The notes: a model not told the origin generated them from the sequence alone. DNA of 64,000 nucleotides from Podocnemis expansa (GCA_007922195.1 ML682007.1:14872954-14936953); one strand, 5' to 3'. Positions 24,600 through 36,769 are shown, counted from the first letter of the stretch. Numbers and translations: made by a program.

Positions 24600-26080
24600 T
24601 CTGTTTTTGCAGTTTGAGTGGTAACCGTGCTTAAATATGCTGTTGCTCATGTATATGAAATCAGGCAAAATGCAGTAATTTTAGCTGGGTTTTCCTTTGA
24701 ATTGTATGTTTTACTCAGGACATACATTGAAAGTGAAATCTTTGGTATGTGGGGGGGTTCTCAGTAAAAATTCTAATTGAAAAGTTCCAGCTGATTCCTG
24801 CTGGTTCTTCATGGCCAGCTTCATTTTGGAAGTGAGCAATGAATTTGAATTATTGGTTCTCCAAATTAAACCAATAAAGACCACCAGAAACCAGTAACAG
24901 GATTCTAATATAGTTGACTCAAAGTTTCACTGGGACAGCAAACTAAAAGTCCTGAAAATGAGGGGGGTGAAGGAGAGGAGAGAGAGGTTCAGACAGGCAC
25001 TGTAAACCAAACCAGCTGTAATCTCTATGTCTGTCTCAGACATTGTGTAGGACGATCCAACAGGAGTGGGGATTCTCTATGGTGACTGAGGGCACAAACT
25101 GGAAAGGAACTGGTTCAATTCTGGCTGTTTTCTCTTGGACACAAAAAGTCATATGAAAAGGTTGAGGAAACAAAATTCTTGGGGGGGGGATAATAATCAG
25201 GTTTACTTGGTAATCTAGGCAAATGTCAGAGCACTAAGCTGTCAGGATATTCTAAATATCTTTCCTCTACAATTTTCTGCTTTTGATTAAAATTACTGGA
25301 TCTTACCACTTCTATGAGGCAGTTTTGCCCTCCCACTCCTTGCTGTACATGCTCTTCTCCCAGTCATGTTGTACTAGAGTAGTCCAGATAAGTGACAAAG
25401 GAGAAAGGGAAATTCCCAGTGAATGGGAAGAGTAAGAAATCAAAAGGTGTGAAGAGAGACTGAGATATAGATGTCGGATAGAAGGAAGGAGAACTTCTCA
25501 AACTGAACAATGTTCCTCTTTGGTCACTTTGACATAGAAGAAAATATAACATAAAAACAGCAACTTCATGTGGAAGCAGCAGGCAATGAATGGAAAAATG
25601 AATTTCACTATAGTTTTATTATTGTGACCTGCCTGTACACACAGAGAGAGAAAGTCTAATTTATGAAGGCATGCATACAGCTCATGAGTACTGCCCCCTC
25701 AATCCATTAATACCGGCATTTTCAAAGGACGAGGAACACTTTGTGCCTCTTCTACAAGTGCCCTTTATTACGAAAGGGGGACCTTTTCTTGGAAACCGTT
25801 GTGTGAGCAGGAGTGGCTGTGACCCTGAATTCTAATGCACTGTGGGGAGATACAGATGCCTCATGTTTGTCCAAGTCCTTTTATACTTGCTTATTTAAAG
25901 AGTCTGCCATCCAACAGCTTTTAATGCAGCCTGCTGAACATAAGCTGTGTTAATAAAAACAAACTAACTAATGGTTGCTCCCACTCCTTAGAGATGAATC
26001 CTGAAATATGACCTATAATGTTGTTTGGCCTCTTCATGAAGGGAAGACTGGGGTTCATGAGATCTCACGTGTTCCACTTC
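24600..26080. other. intergenic DNA, no gene
   Basis: No gene or bounded repeat was recognised apart from a G8 run near 25182. Confidence 0.5.
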
Positions 26081-26084
26081 TGAC

Positions 26085-26235
26085 ATAGGCTACCCATGTG
26101 ACATGGGGCAAGTTACTTAATCTCTTATTTGCCCATCTATCAATTACAGATAATACTTCTCTCCCATTCTTTGCTTGCGTTGACTGTAAACACATGTTGT
26201 GTGTATACACAGCACCTAGAACCTAACACAAAAGG
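26085..26235 (+). mobile_element. MIR SINE fragment
   Basis: ATGTGACATGGGGCAAGTTACTTAATCTCTTATTTGCCCATCTATCAATTACAGATAATA preserves the MIR core order (GTGACCTTGGGCAAGTCACTTAA…CTCATCTGTAAAATGGGGATAAT). Confidence 0.75.
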
Positions 26236-26429
26236 GGTCCTGATCTCTTTGGGCTTCTTGCTGTTATGTTTATACAAAAAGCAATCACCATATAGAGACC
26301 AACCCATTAATATCTGGGAAACTGTCCTCACTAGATCATTCAAGAACATCACTTCCTTGTCTTTTTTCCATAGCAAAATTATTAGTGGCTTGAACCTGCA
26401 AGGTTGTGAGTGCTGTGTCCAGCAATGCA

Positions 26430-26535
26430 ATTAATCACACACTTAATTTCAAGCACGTTTAGTCTTATTACAATTAATGGGACTATCAGGTGCTTAAAGT
26501 TAAGCACATATTAAGTGGTTTGCTGGGTCAGGGAC
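26430..26535. repeat. palindromic 'gcttaaagttaagcac' repeat
   Basis: CACTTAATTTCAAGCACG … GGTGCTTAAAGTTAAGCACA … TGGTTTGCTGGGTCAGGG. The two halves are imperfect reverse complements around AATTAATGGGACTA. It belongs to the same family as the copies at 1.9, 5.9, 14.3 and 29.8 kb. Confidence 0.6.
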
Positions 26536-26539
26536 ACTG

Positions 26540-27590
26540 TTCAGACACTGATCAGCCCTTTGTGGGATCAAGCAGTGCTATAGCACTCACTAAGGGGGGT
26601 GATGAGTGTTAACTGTGCAGTTTTCCAGCAGACCACTTCATGTAATACTCTAGTTAAAGGAGGGTTGGAACAAATAATTTGCTCAAGGTTTTGCTGATTT
26701 ATTGCTTTGCTGAATGATATCCTTGCTGTATCCTGTCATCAATGATCTTTACCTCTAGATCAGAACAGCTGAAGGAAATGATTTGCCTTGTCTAGCTAAA
26801 ACTTACATGAGTCACATTTCAGATCCACAGCAGTTTAATTATGAAGAATAACAGGACTGCAACTGGGATTATGATGTGACTCTTTTTTTTCCAGTTGTTT
26901 CAATATATCTTTGATTGTATTTCATGCTTCTGACTTAAATTCAAAAGCAGAACCTCGTGGCAAGCAGTGTAGCTGGTTAGTTGCAACTCCCATGTCTGCA
27001 ATACAGTACAACTCAAAGATTTGCAACATAGTGCTGCTAAATTTTGTGTCCTCAACCTCTTTAAGAACTTTCTTCTTGGTTTTTATTTTAAAAGAAAAAA
27101 TACACTGCACAGAAAAAGTACTCAGCACAGAAAAGGTAAAAAAACAATCCATAATTGATTCATTTTTAAATTTTCAGTTGTCATGACTTGATGCACATTT
27201 CTAGGTGATATCTTATTCTTTGCCTACATTTAGATCTCTTGTTACCATAACAACATATTTTATCATATAGAAAACCTATTTTAATGAATTTGCTCTTGAG
27301 TGTTGAATGCATAGGAGGTGCTAGGCCTAATGCATCAAAGGAGATGAGTGTGTTGCATATTTTGATGTACCGCTGAGGTGTGCTTGGTAGCAGAATCCTA
27401 GAGAAAGTATGATATTAGGTCAGGGATGGCAAGCTACACAACAAGTAGAAGTCCAGAATAAGTACACAGTCTCCTGAGTATATCCACTACAGGGGTGGCA
27501 GAGCCAGACAGAAAGGATGCTGGATATGCTGAGAGTAGATCAGAGAACCTGCAAGCCAAAAGAATCCATATAATCAGGAGGGCTGTCAAC
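26540..27590. other. intergenic DNA, no gene
   Basis: Nothing recognised. Opposing open frames at 26911-27186 overlap and look like chance. Confidence 0.5.
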
Positions 27591-27591
27591 C

Positions 27592-27698
27592 TGCATGAAA
27601 GCTCATGCGATAAATAAATTTGTTAGTCTTCAAGTGCCACAGGACTCCTTGCTTTTTTTTGCTGAAGTAGACTAACACAGCCAGCCCTTTGGAACCTG
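27592..27698 (+). repeat. foldback repeat, 3' half with tail
   Basis: GAAAGCTCATGCGATAAATAAATTTGTTAGTCTTCAAGTGCCACAGGACTCCTTG is followed by the family tail TAGACTAACACAGCCAGCCC. The left arm is missing, so this copy is 5'-truncated. Confidence 0.8.
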
Positions 27699-27714
27699 TA
27701 TGTTTGTAAAATTA

Positions 27715-30700
27715 GTCATGCACATTATTTGTGGAGGATTGAGTTTCTATGATGAGAACGTGCAACAAGTGTAGTTTGCAGTTATTGCAGCTCTGGAGAA
27801 AATAATAACTTTGCTATCAGCTTGTCAATGATATTTCTGACAATGTATTGCACATACTGTGCAGAATTAATGAGATTTATTTTTAATGACAAAATTAGTC
27901 AATCTTGTAACTTTTAAAAAGCATGACAGTATAATTAATTTTGGAAAGCATGAACATTGGGCTATTTTAATACAATAGTGCATTTTTAATAGAGTTGTGA
28001 ACCTATTCCATTCATATATTATTCATAATGCATGCATAGTAGATTATTGTAATAACCTCTATTAGCTGAGAATGAGAAAAGATGAATGTCTGGTATAGTG
28101 ACCTGACAGTTGCAAAAATTAGGTTTATGAACCTTTTTATTACTTTTAATTTTTGACAATGATTACTTCAGTAGCTTTCTGTCATACTCAGGGCTCCACA
28201 CTACCCTTCCACATTCTGCAGAAATAACAGCATTCATTACTGCTGTTTACCCTTTCTAAGCACAGGGCCACATAGTCAACCGTGAGCTTAGTGCATGGAT
28301 ACCTGCAACTGCTTGCATATGGCTCCTGATTTTTTCCAAAGGACTCTGCACACATGAAGCCCATTGCAGAATTGGTGTTAAATATTAAGACTTGCATGCA
28401 AGTTGCCCTATTTGTGTTTCCATCAGTGTACTTGTTCTTTATTTGCCTGCAATGATTTTTCACCCATGTAACTCCATTGACTTCAATTGAGTTATTCCTG
28501 ATTTGTACTAGTGAAAGGGGAATCCTCATGCCCTGTGCATGCAGAGGAAAGTTCCTGGAGCACAGCAGGGATCTATGCATTTTACAGATATACTTATGAC
28601 TCTCAGATTTAAAAATGTGGCTCTCTATTTATTCAGTCACCCTATCCTTCTCCATTTTATTTTCTCAAGACAAGAGCCAATAAGGCAGTTTATGTATGTT
28701 GTCAGTGTCCAAGCCTTGCCCTAGCAGTAAAACAGTATCATAGTTTAGCTTGAAAGTCTTCCAAGTAGTGAGATTTAAAAAAAAAAAAAATTCACAAAGT
28801 TGCATATAAGTTTTCTCTGAGTTTTCCAAGTGCTTAATGCTGCTTTCTAACCTCCCTCCATCTTTTTTTAGCTTCCTGTCCACCTCTTGTGATCTACAGC
28901 TTACTCTAGCTAGTCTGTCTACAAGTCAGATCTGATTTTTAAAAGCAAAGCAATTACTCTGTGAAGCTTCCTAGCATTGTACTTGTTATTAGCGATGCAC
29001 CTTGCATTAGTTCTATAACAAACTATTGTCAGTTTTGATCCATTATGTTAATAAGTGCTAGAACAAGGCTATTTGTCATGGGGACTTGCTGCATATAGAA
29101 TTATAATTCTAAAGGTTTAGGCTTAAAAACCAGTTAGTTTATTTTTGAAGTGGTATATGTCATCATGCATGGCACCTTTTAAATGTAGAAGAGATCTCTT
29201 GCCTGTTCAGGAGGAACTGTGTTGCAATTCAGTGACACTCAAACATGCAATGAGCCCCCTATATACTCATGGAGACCTTCACTGGACTTCAGTAGTAGCT
29301 CTATTTTTTTTTTTCTTACCTGCTTTTGAAAATGAAAGCATGTCTCTGTTTATGCATGTGAAAAATGGAGCTTAGCTTTCATGTTCCTTTCACTTCTCTA
29401 TGACTGGTTTTTAATTTGAGAAATAATTCCTGTCTTTCTTTACAAAGCAACCTTTTCAACTCCCTCACGTCAGCTGCACTGAAATAAACAGAATACAAAG
29501 AAACAGCAATTGTTTCATGCCAGCTGATCTTCTATAACATCTTGACAGGGACAAGCAGGCTCATTTGTGTTCTCAGTAAAGTGCTTCTCTGAGTCTACCT
29601 TTCAGACTCCTGGACATGAATGGGAAGGGAAGGAACAGTTATTTTTTAGGATGGGAATCTATAAGTCCCTAGTCCTATTCCAAAGACAAGGCTAATTTGT
29701 CTCAGGCCTCAGCGTAATAACTGGATTCTTTCTCTGTGTGGAGTTTTTATTCCATTTCATTGCTAAACTCCTGATCCTGAAACACTCACGCATGTGAGTA
29801 AATTCATGCACAAAAAAAGTGTGGCTGAGCTTAATGAGACTATTTGTGTAAATGTTTGGGGACTATCTTTCCACTGTGCCCCCTCAACCCCCCAAACAGG
29901 CTATACTTCCTAATAGTCACACAGATGTCTACATCAGGGTAGGAGAGGTCTTTTTTTTTTTCTTGTTTGTGTGGGGGTTTGTTTGTTTGTTTGTTCTGCT
30001 TTTGTTTTAACTGACATGGTAAACTTTTTACTGACATCACTAAAAATACCATAAACAATATAATAATGTCAGAGAAGTGTGTATTCACTTGTAATGTTCT
30101 GTATGCAGGAATTGAGAATTATGCAATTGTTTTAGCTGCAATTAATTGATCACTCAGGTTCTTTGGGTATGTGACTTAATAGAAATGATAACATTGATCA
30201 GTACAGTTTAATGATACAAGAAGTGATTCTGAAGGACAACCAGTATCAAAATATGTGTTTTATTTCTACCCAATTTTACTGACATTTTAATTTATTTATG
30301 GATTTCCTGATAGTGCATTCTTTTTACTGACTGTCATTAAATTTATGGGAAGTTGGCAAGCCTCATACACGTCCATAAGTAAATTGTTTTAAGTATAGGC
30401 TGGTGGGATGGGACAGAAGGTTGCCAATAGGAACACCTTTAGGCAAAATACTCGCTACATAGAATCATACACTATATATGTATAGTCATGGTGAGCTATT
30501 TTTAAATTGGGAAAAGTATCCCTTCAGGACTGTGTTCCATGAGTCTTAATATTAAATAACTTTGTCACTAGGGAATGTTTTTTTTCCTCTCTCCCTCTCC
30601 CTCTTCCAGTGTTCTTCATTGTCATTTGCTAAAATTATTATGACTTACTATTTACCTCATTTTGATGCTGTGAGAACTTTTGTGGTTTATCTGCTCCTGG

Positions 30701-31260
30701 TATCCCTCATGTAAGTGATTCTATATTTCTATAAATCTGGTGAAGGAAAGGGTTATTACATGCAAAATGTAATAGCTTTCCATATAGGCATCTGTTTAAA
30801 TGATCTGCAATGAAGTACTTTCATAGTTACAGGGGAAAAAGAATGACTCTTAATGTCTCTTAAATCTGTTAAAATCCGTCACTATTAACAAAAAAACAGA
30901 GTAGGAAAACTGTTATTTAAATGCATGGATATCATTGGTGTGTTTAAATCATCAGGTAACTCATCACAAAGTATCTTGGTAAGAGTTAAATTGTGTTATA
31001 AAAAAAGATGGTGATGTTGGAATGAATTAAAGGTTGCTTTATTAGTATTATTCTCTTAGATGTGTGTGCATTTAATTTCAGAGGAGCCAAATTCAGAGGC
31101 TTTAGATCTTTTCTCTTCTGTCGGCATTTGAATGGTACGATCTCAGAGCAGAGAATGTCTTTTTTGTTCTGATTTTATACAGCACCTAGCATCCTGCGGT
31201 TCTTGTTCAGGATTGGGGCTAGTAGGTACTACTGTAAGTCAAATGATAATAAAACTAGGA
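27715..31260. other. intergenic DNA with weak repeats
   Basis: A palindromic repeat fragment lies at 29768-29860 (CTCCTGATCCTGAAACACTCACGCATGTGAG). A faint 'actccattgacttcaatt' repeat lies at 28465-28510. The 130-codon minus frame 28188-28580 overlaps the latter and is not recognisable as a protein. The rest is featureless. Confidence 0.5.
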
Positions 31261-31264
31261 TAAT

Positions 31265-31510
31265 AAAACTTAGGCTAAGACCTTATGTACACTTTTGGTG
31301 GTGTAGGGTACATGCCACAGTGGAAAAAACAGGCTGCATCCTCACTGCAGGGGGTTGCCATGCACCAGCAGCAAGAGGCTTTACGCACAGGGAGCCAGAG
31401 GGACACCACCACACTGCTAAAATAGTGTACACCTGAGACGCGCTGCTTGGGCATGTAATGAGCTACACAGGGTACACATCCTAGGGTGCTGGCATGTCCA
31501 TTCTCTACTT
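31265..31510. repeat. possible MITE remnant
   Basis: CCTTATGTACACTTTTGGTGGTGTAGGGTACATGCC near the left and GTGTACACCTGAGACGCGCTGC…GGGTACACATCC to the right suggest a DNA element with 'gtgtac' arms. Ends unresolved. Confidence 0.35.
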
Positions 31511-31889
31511 GCCTAAGTAACTCACCATCTCCAATGCTATTTCTATCAAACTGGGCATGCAGTGTTTGAACTCAACACATCACTGTGCAGACACAGTGTA
31601 ACTGAGAACAGAATTTGGCTTTTAAATTTAATTAACTTTGTAAATTTGACAATGTAGATTAAGAGCTAGTTATTCTTCTCACACTCCCAAATTTAGCTGA
31701 ATTTCATGGATCTACTCCTGGTGTCAAAGAGGGAATCAGACATAGTTTGTGCATAGTCCAATCTGTCATTCTTGTGAGTGTCTAATTTTTTTTTCTCAAC
31801 ATACAAACTTGAAGTGGAATTCACTGCTCTAGCTTGATATGACAGTGAAGTTATCAAGAGAACAATCCACAAAGTCACATAAGGTATGT

Positions 31890-32105
31890 CCATCCAGGGA
31901 TCAAATACCCACGGTATGGCGATGGGTTGTCTGGATCACCTGGGTGAGGCTCATGGGGCTAAAAAAATTGCTGTACAGATCTTTGAGTTTGAGACAGAGC
32001 ACAGCTTCTGGGACCCCCACCCCCCTAAAAGGTCCCAGGGCTCAGGATCTAGACCAAGCCCAAACATCTAAAACCAGTCATTTTTCAGCTCTGTGAGCCA
32101 CAATC
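31890..32105 (+). mobile_element. MITE-like repeat, relative of the 20.5 kb copy
   Basis: GGCTCATGGGGCTAAAAAAATTGCTGTACAGAT, then GGGACCCCCACCCCCC and AGGTCCCAGGGCTCAGGATC, follow the same order as the element at 20.5 kb and its inverted second half. Confidence 0.5.
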
Positions 32106-32319
32106 AGCTGACCTAGCTCAGTCATGGGTTTTAATCCCAATGGAGACGTAGGTACCTATGTCCCACAGGCAGTACTTCTGCAATCCTCTAAACTCTTGGC
32201 TGTCCTTCCAACTCTGTAGGTGTCTAAGCTCGCCCGGCACCTAACTTTCCATGGTAAGAGTTCCCTTGGCACCTATGCTTTAGAACCTGGATCATGCACC
32301 CTGCTGCCTCCCTCTAGTT

Positions 32320-32506
32320 CAGGGGTCTCCAACACGCTCTCTGTGGGCCAAATGCAGCCCCTAAAGCTGTTTCCTGCAGCCTGCAATGACACTAATGTTT
32401 TGATATTTGCAATATCGTTGTATAAAAAGGTTTCAGTGGTGTGGCTCTTGGGCTAACATACTAGTCCTCATGCAGCCCTTATGGTGATCTGAGGTTAAGA
32501 CCCCTG
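32320..32506. mobile_element. non-autonomous hAT element, 187 bp
   Basis: The left end CAGGGGTCTCCAACA and the right end GGTTAAGACCCCTG are hAT-type TIRs. The flanking 8-mers CTCTAGTT (32312-32319) and CTCCAGTT (32507-32514) differ at one base. No coding capacity. Confidence 0.88.
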
Positions 32507-32629
32507 CTCCAGTTGTCTGAATACTTGTCTTCCAGGGCAGTTCATGAACTGGGGGAAGATAGGCTTTAAGCTAAGTTGTTTGTGGGGTCCAGTCAAGTAG
32601 GCAGCGTCTAAACAAATCTCCTGGATTGG

Positions 32630-32900
32630 GTCTCATTCAAAATTGAGGAAGAGGAAGTGGAGGTGGTGCCTACCTTATAATGTTTAGCCCAGTGCTTAGA
32701 ACAAGTCTGCCAGAAAGGGGGGGGGGGGGGGGAAAAGCATTATATATGGTCTCCCACCTTTCAGAAGAGTACTCCACCTACTGACCTATGGGATATTCTG
32801 ATGTGGCTAACTAATGAAAGAGGGACTGGACCTGGGGTCTCCCATCTCCAGGGTAAGTGAGTGCCCTAATCACTGGACTCCAGAATCATTTCTTCTCTCT
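32630..32900 (-). repeat. tRNA-type SINE remnant interrupted by a G16 run
   Basis: The reverse complement reads GTGATTAGGGCACTCACTTACC…GAGATGGGAGACCCCAGGTCCAGTCCC, a tRNA-derived SINE head with A- and B-box-like segments. A G16 homopolymer lies at 32717-32732. Confidence 0.5.
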
Positions 32901-32904
32901 TGCA

Positions 32905-33678
32905 CCGTGTGGATAAATAGTGGATAAATTCTGTTTTTTGTGGATTACATTCTAAGGTGCTTCTCTCTTCCCATTCATTGTATAGGCAGTGTTGGTCCAG
33001 TGACTTCCCGCACCCCCAGGCATTTGGTTTTGCAACAACTCAGTTGCTCTGTGGATCCCACTCCAACAAATTATCAGGCAAAGAGACAGGAGTGGAATGA
33101 GAAAATATTCCTCTGTAAAATAATTAGCCTTCAATGGCAAGATTATGCCATTTTAATTCTTCTAGGTTGTTTGTTTGTTCTTCTCTCTCGATGGACCAGG
33201 GCTTCAAAACTGGGATCCAGATTGCGTATACATTTGGATAAACTGAAAATGCATGCATTATAATGAAACCATTGAGATATGCTGGTAACAACTTAATAAG
33301 AAACAGCTTGGAAGGCTCAAGGGGTTGGTAATGATATACTGGGATTTTTTATTTCTTGACCACCATATCCAATCGAACACAGTATGGTAAATAAATGCAT
33401 TTAGTTTAGGCAATGTATATAGATGAGAAAAATTCCTGAAAATTATAAAACTGAGACTGATTTTTAAAACCAAGCATAACTAATCAAGTGGTATGGAGCA
33501 TTCCTCCTGAAAAGCATATTTAGGCTCTCTTGTTTCCACTCTGCCATATGTTCAATGGTCCCTATTTATTCCTGAGCCATAACCAAAGGGCAAGTATAGT
33601 GATGAAAGGGGTCAGCTGCTATGAATTTTTATGCATATTCATTCACGGTTCTGTAAATCAAATGCTAAGTATGCTGAA
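32905..33678. other. intergenic DNA, no gene
   Basis: The 107-codon frame at 32940-33263 shows a possible hydrophobic stretch but no family resemblance and no splice context. Confidence 0.5.
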
Positions 33679-33814
33679 TTCATAACCTGCCTTAGCCCCT
33701 TATGGGTGTATAGTGCATTGCTGTTTGCTCTTTCTGAGATGATTCCAGCTTTTTAATTTAGCTGATCTTGGGCCAAAAAAAAAAAAAAAAAAAAAAGTCA
33801 CATTTTGTCTACAG
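33679..33814 (+). repeat. left arm of a long inverted repeat
   Basis: Bases 33679-33775 are the exact reverse complement of 34720-34816 (97 of 97 by eye). Similarity continues inward through an A run (22 here, 5 in the partner) and GTCACATTTTGTCTACAG, with small indels. See the right arm. Confidence 0.92.
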
Positions 33815-34697
33815 TTAGGCTTTTAAGCAACCACCTGACTTTCAGGGGTGTTGAGCCCAGACTCCAAACAAACATTAACAATTCAATAGGAGCTGTGCTC
33901 TGAAAAAAATCAGGCACTTTTTATATGGCTACCTGTATGTCGATAAACAAATAACTTTAAGCATCCAAGGCTGACAGTTGACATGTCCCTGAAGAGATGG
34001 AGCTGCCTATTTAATCGTAGGACAAGCACTGCATGGGTTCTAATAACTAGAAATGCAAGTTTACCCTGCCTCAAACTATCAGCACACTACAATCTTGTGT
34101 AGGTTGCTATATTATTCAGATAGTCGCGAGGGAATCCCACCAGAATTCGTGGAAGCACATCCATACATCAGTATTTAACTATAGGAATCAAATTAATGTT
34201 GTCCTCAAAAGAGCAAGTCACATAAACAATGCTTAGAGGTCTCGGTCCTTTGAATCTTGCTAATGACTGCTAAGTACTTTTCAGTGTTCCTGTAAATACA
34301 CTGACAATGTTGATCATTTTATTTGGAGACCTTCTGTTCTGTCTCATGTTCTTTTCCTGAACATTCAAGGAAAAAAGTGAAGTGAAAACAAAGTAAAGAA
34401 AGAACTGATTGCCTGAAATGAAAGGGAGAAGTGGCTCCAAATCCACAGAGTGAATGGCATATTTCTTATACCATACATCTAACACTGTTAAAAAGGAAGC
34501 AGTTTTACTGCTATCTTTACTTAAAAATTACAGCCTGCAAAGGGGTTTTGCCTCTTTACTATCTCTGCTGTTGGTATTCTATGGCTAAAAGATTTGGTCA
34601 CTTGTGCTGTCAGGCTAAGATTGTTCAGTTACTTCATTTACTTTAAAATATTTTTACACTCGGGGTGAGGAGGGAGAAGGTTTACACTTTGTGTGGT
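33815..34697. other. spacer between the identical inverted arms
   Basis: 883 bp of AT-rich sequence with no recognised transposase or other gene; two 71-codon frames on opposite strands overlap at 34431-34485. Confidence 0.5.
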
Positions 34698-34816
34698 CTG
34701 TAGACAAAATGACTTTTTGTGGCCCAAGATCAGCTAAATTAAAAAGCTGGAATCATCTCAGAAAGAGCAAACAGCAATGCACTATACACCCATAAGGGGC
34801 TAAGGCAGGTTATGAA
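34698..34816 (-). repeat. right arm of a long inverted repeat
   Basis: It pairs with the left arm across about 0.9 kb. The outer ends are TTCATAACCTGCC and its complement. No obvious target duplication flanks them, and the spacer (33815-34697) has no recognised gene. It could be a DNA transposon with long TIRs, a recent inverted duplication, or an assembly artefact. Confidence 0.92.
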
Positions 34817-34819
34817 GTA

Positions 34820-35348
34820 TGAAAGCAAAATTAGGCCCAAAAGATTTTGTCTTTACTTATAGACCATGGTTAGTGTCTCAGGATTTTATGCTTAGAAAAT
34901 ATCAGGCATGGAGACTGAGGCAGATGTCAGGGACCTTTTAAATCTCCTCTTATTGGATCCCACCAGGCTGCAGTTTGGACCTCTCATGCTGGGCCCATGT
35001 ATTTTAAACATCTTTGATTCTCAGTAAGCTGCACTCTGTCTTTTAACCTGAACTCTCTAGAATACTTCCTGGGCACAGGATCTTTGTTGCCCCTTCACAG
35101 CAATGGGACTTCATAGTGTAGCTGCCCTAGGCCTCCACAAGTGAGCAGTACTGACTTTTTTCTCTTATGTCACTCCATACACACCCAGGTTTCTTAAGCA
35201 CATCTTTCCCAGAGTCACCTCTTCAGGAACATGTGATAGTGTAAGCAAACAGACAGAGGCTTTGCTAAAATCCAATTATCACAAGAAATATACAGAGCTA
35301 TACAAAAGAAGAAAACACCTAAACACATTTCCCAGCCTTAATTTCCTC
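34820..35348. other. intergenic DNA, no gene
   Basis: Nothing recognised between the inverted repeat and the solo LTR. Confidence 0.5.
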
Positions 35349-35353
35349 ACCAC

Positions 35354-36412
35354 TGTAAGACAGCTGCCCCCTCCTGCTCCCGAGGTGGGGGGCAGCTACC
35401 CTGACTCCTCAGCCCTTTGTAGGGCAGGACCGCCAAGTCTTTTAGCCCCTTGCCAGGGCAAACGGCCCACAGTCTCAGTCTCTAGGGTTAGGAGGAAACG
35501 GTAGTGCTGCCTCACAGGTTTATGACCTGCGAGGTGTGAAGGGTGCAGGGACAGAAATAAAGAAGGTGTAGGTCGCACAGCTCCACCGTGTCCCAAGCCA
35601 GGTCCCTGGCAGGGTCTACGGCTTCTGGGCAGGGGTCAGCAGGGTCCCGACCACAACACGCTGGCCCTGAGGCGTGGCCCATGGCAGAGGGTTACGTGGC
35701 CCTGAGGCGTGGCCCATGGCAGAGGGTTACGTGGCCCTGAGGCGTGGCCCATGGCAGAGGGTTACGTGGCCCTGAGGCGTGGCCCATGGCAGAGGGTTAC
35801 GTGGCCCACGCCCCCCTGGGCCCATATCCCAGCAGTACCTCGTTTGTTGGCTCCTCAGGGTAGTAGCCCAGGGTAGGTTGCAGAACCCCTCCATCTTGTC
35901 AGGCAGTGGCAGGTCTGGTAGCCCATCAGGTTCCTCAAAAGGGGGCAATTCCTCCATGTCGCATGCCTTGGAGATTGGGGGTCCTCTGCCACCACGGGAA
36001 GTTCCTCCAAGTCACAGGAAGTGGCCAGGAGCTCAGGTTCACCAGTGAGAGATGACGCAGGATGCCCACAGGCCTCCCCACTAGCAGCCCCTCCGGCAGG
36101 CATGGGGCGGCCAAGGTTCAGGCACCAGCTCCCAGTCTCTGGCCGCCGGTGGTCCCCGCCAGACAGCAGGGCCCGGGTCTGGAGGCCAGAGCCTGGCTTC
36201 CCCACAGGGTGGGCCAGAGTCAGGAGAGAGCAAAGATACATCCTTCCCCAATGGTAGCTGGGGCTGAACTGAGCTGGCTGCCTCCCTTTTTATACTTCCT
36301 GTCCCACCCCTCTGCTTCTAGCCTGATTGACAGGCTGCTCCTGGCTCTGCCCCCAGCAGTCAGGCAGAACCTTCCGGGCTATCTCTGAGGGGGGCTGAGT
36401 CGTCCTGCTACA
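35354..36412 (-). mobile_element. solo LTR, 1,059 bp, 5-bp target duplication
   Basis: On the minus strand the unit starts TGTAGCAGGACGACTCAGCC and ends GCTGTCTTACA, with the TG…CA borders of an LTR. It is flanked by the direct repeat ACCAC on the plus strand (35349-35353 and 36413-36417). A TATAAAAAG box lies at 36294-36286 in the minus sense, which sets the proposed direction. The sequence is GC-rich compared with the flanks. No internal coding region adjoins, so it is a solo LTR from recombination of a full element. Whether it comes from a Ty3/gypsy-type element or an endogenous retrovirus cannot be told here. The many overlapping open frames are effects of composition. Confidence 0.85.
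35665..35804 (+). repeat. four identical 35-bp tandem units inside the LTR
   Basis: The unit starts CCCTGAGGCGTGGCCCATGG and ends GGGTTACGTGG. Four copies are identical base for base, and the next bases (CCCACGCCCCCC) depart from it. The array lies entirely within the LTR. Confidence 0.97.
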
Positions 36413-36522
36413 ACCACCTTTGAGTGTTCTCTGTGCTCAGATTGGTCTTCTTTGAAGAAATACAAGATCTCTTCCTTCCTTGTCATCCCTGCCCCCCAAA
36501 AATCCCAAGCTGAAACAACAAC

Positions 36523-36769
36523 CAGGGGCGTCGCTGGTGCCAGGCTGGAGATCCGGGGCCCAGCCACCTGCGGCCGTGGCTGCCACTCCCAGCCCTGTCC
36601 GCGGCCAGGGATCTGGGGTCCAGCCGCCTGTGGCAATGGCAGCCGCTTCCGGCCCCTTCAAAGGCCAGGTGACCCCACGGCCACGGCTGCCGCTCCCCAC
36701 CCTGTCCCCGGCAGGGGGCAGGGACTGGGCCCGTGCCCCAGGTCATTCCCTGGGGCAGCGACACCCCTG
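36523..36769. mobile_element. GC-rich non-autonomous hAT element, 247 bp
   Basis: The left end CAGGGGCGTCGCTGGTGCC and the right end GGGGCAGCGACACCCCTG are inverted copies. Flanking 8-mers ACAACAAC and AAAATAAC agree at six of eight positions. The interior is a degenerate tandem of 60-70 bp GC-rich units (CCAGCCACCTGCGGCCGTGG, CCAGCCGCCTGTGGCAATGG). Open frames on both strands follow from the GC content. Confidence 0.75.

Noticed and set aside
28188..28580. 130-codon minus-strand open frame
   Set aside because: It overlaps an old interspersed repeat, and no family resemblance was seen.
35665..35804. CRISPR-like array
   Set aside because: The units are directly contiguous 35-bp repeats without spacers, inside a vertebrate LTR.
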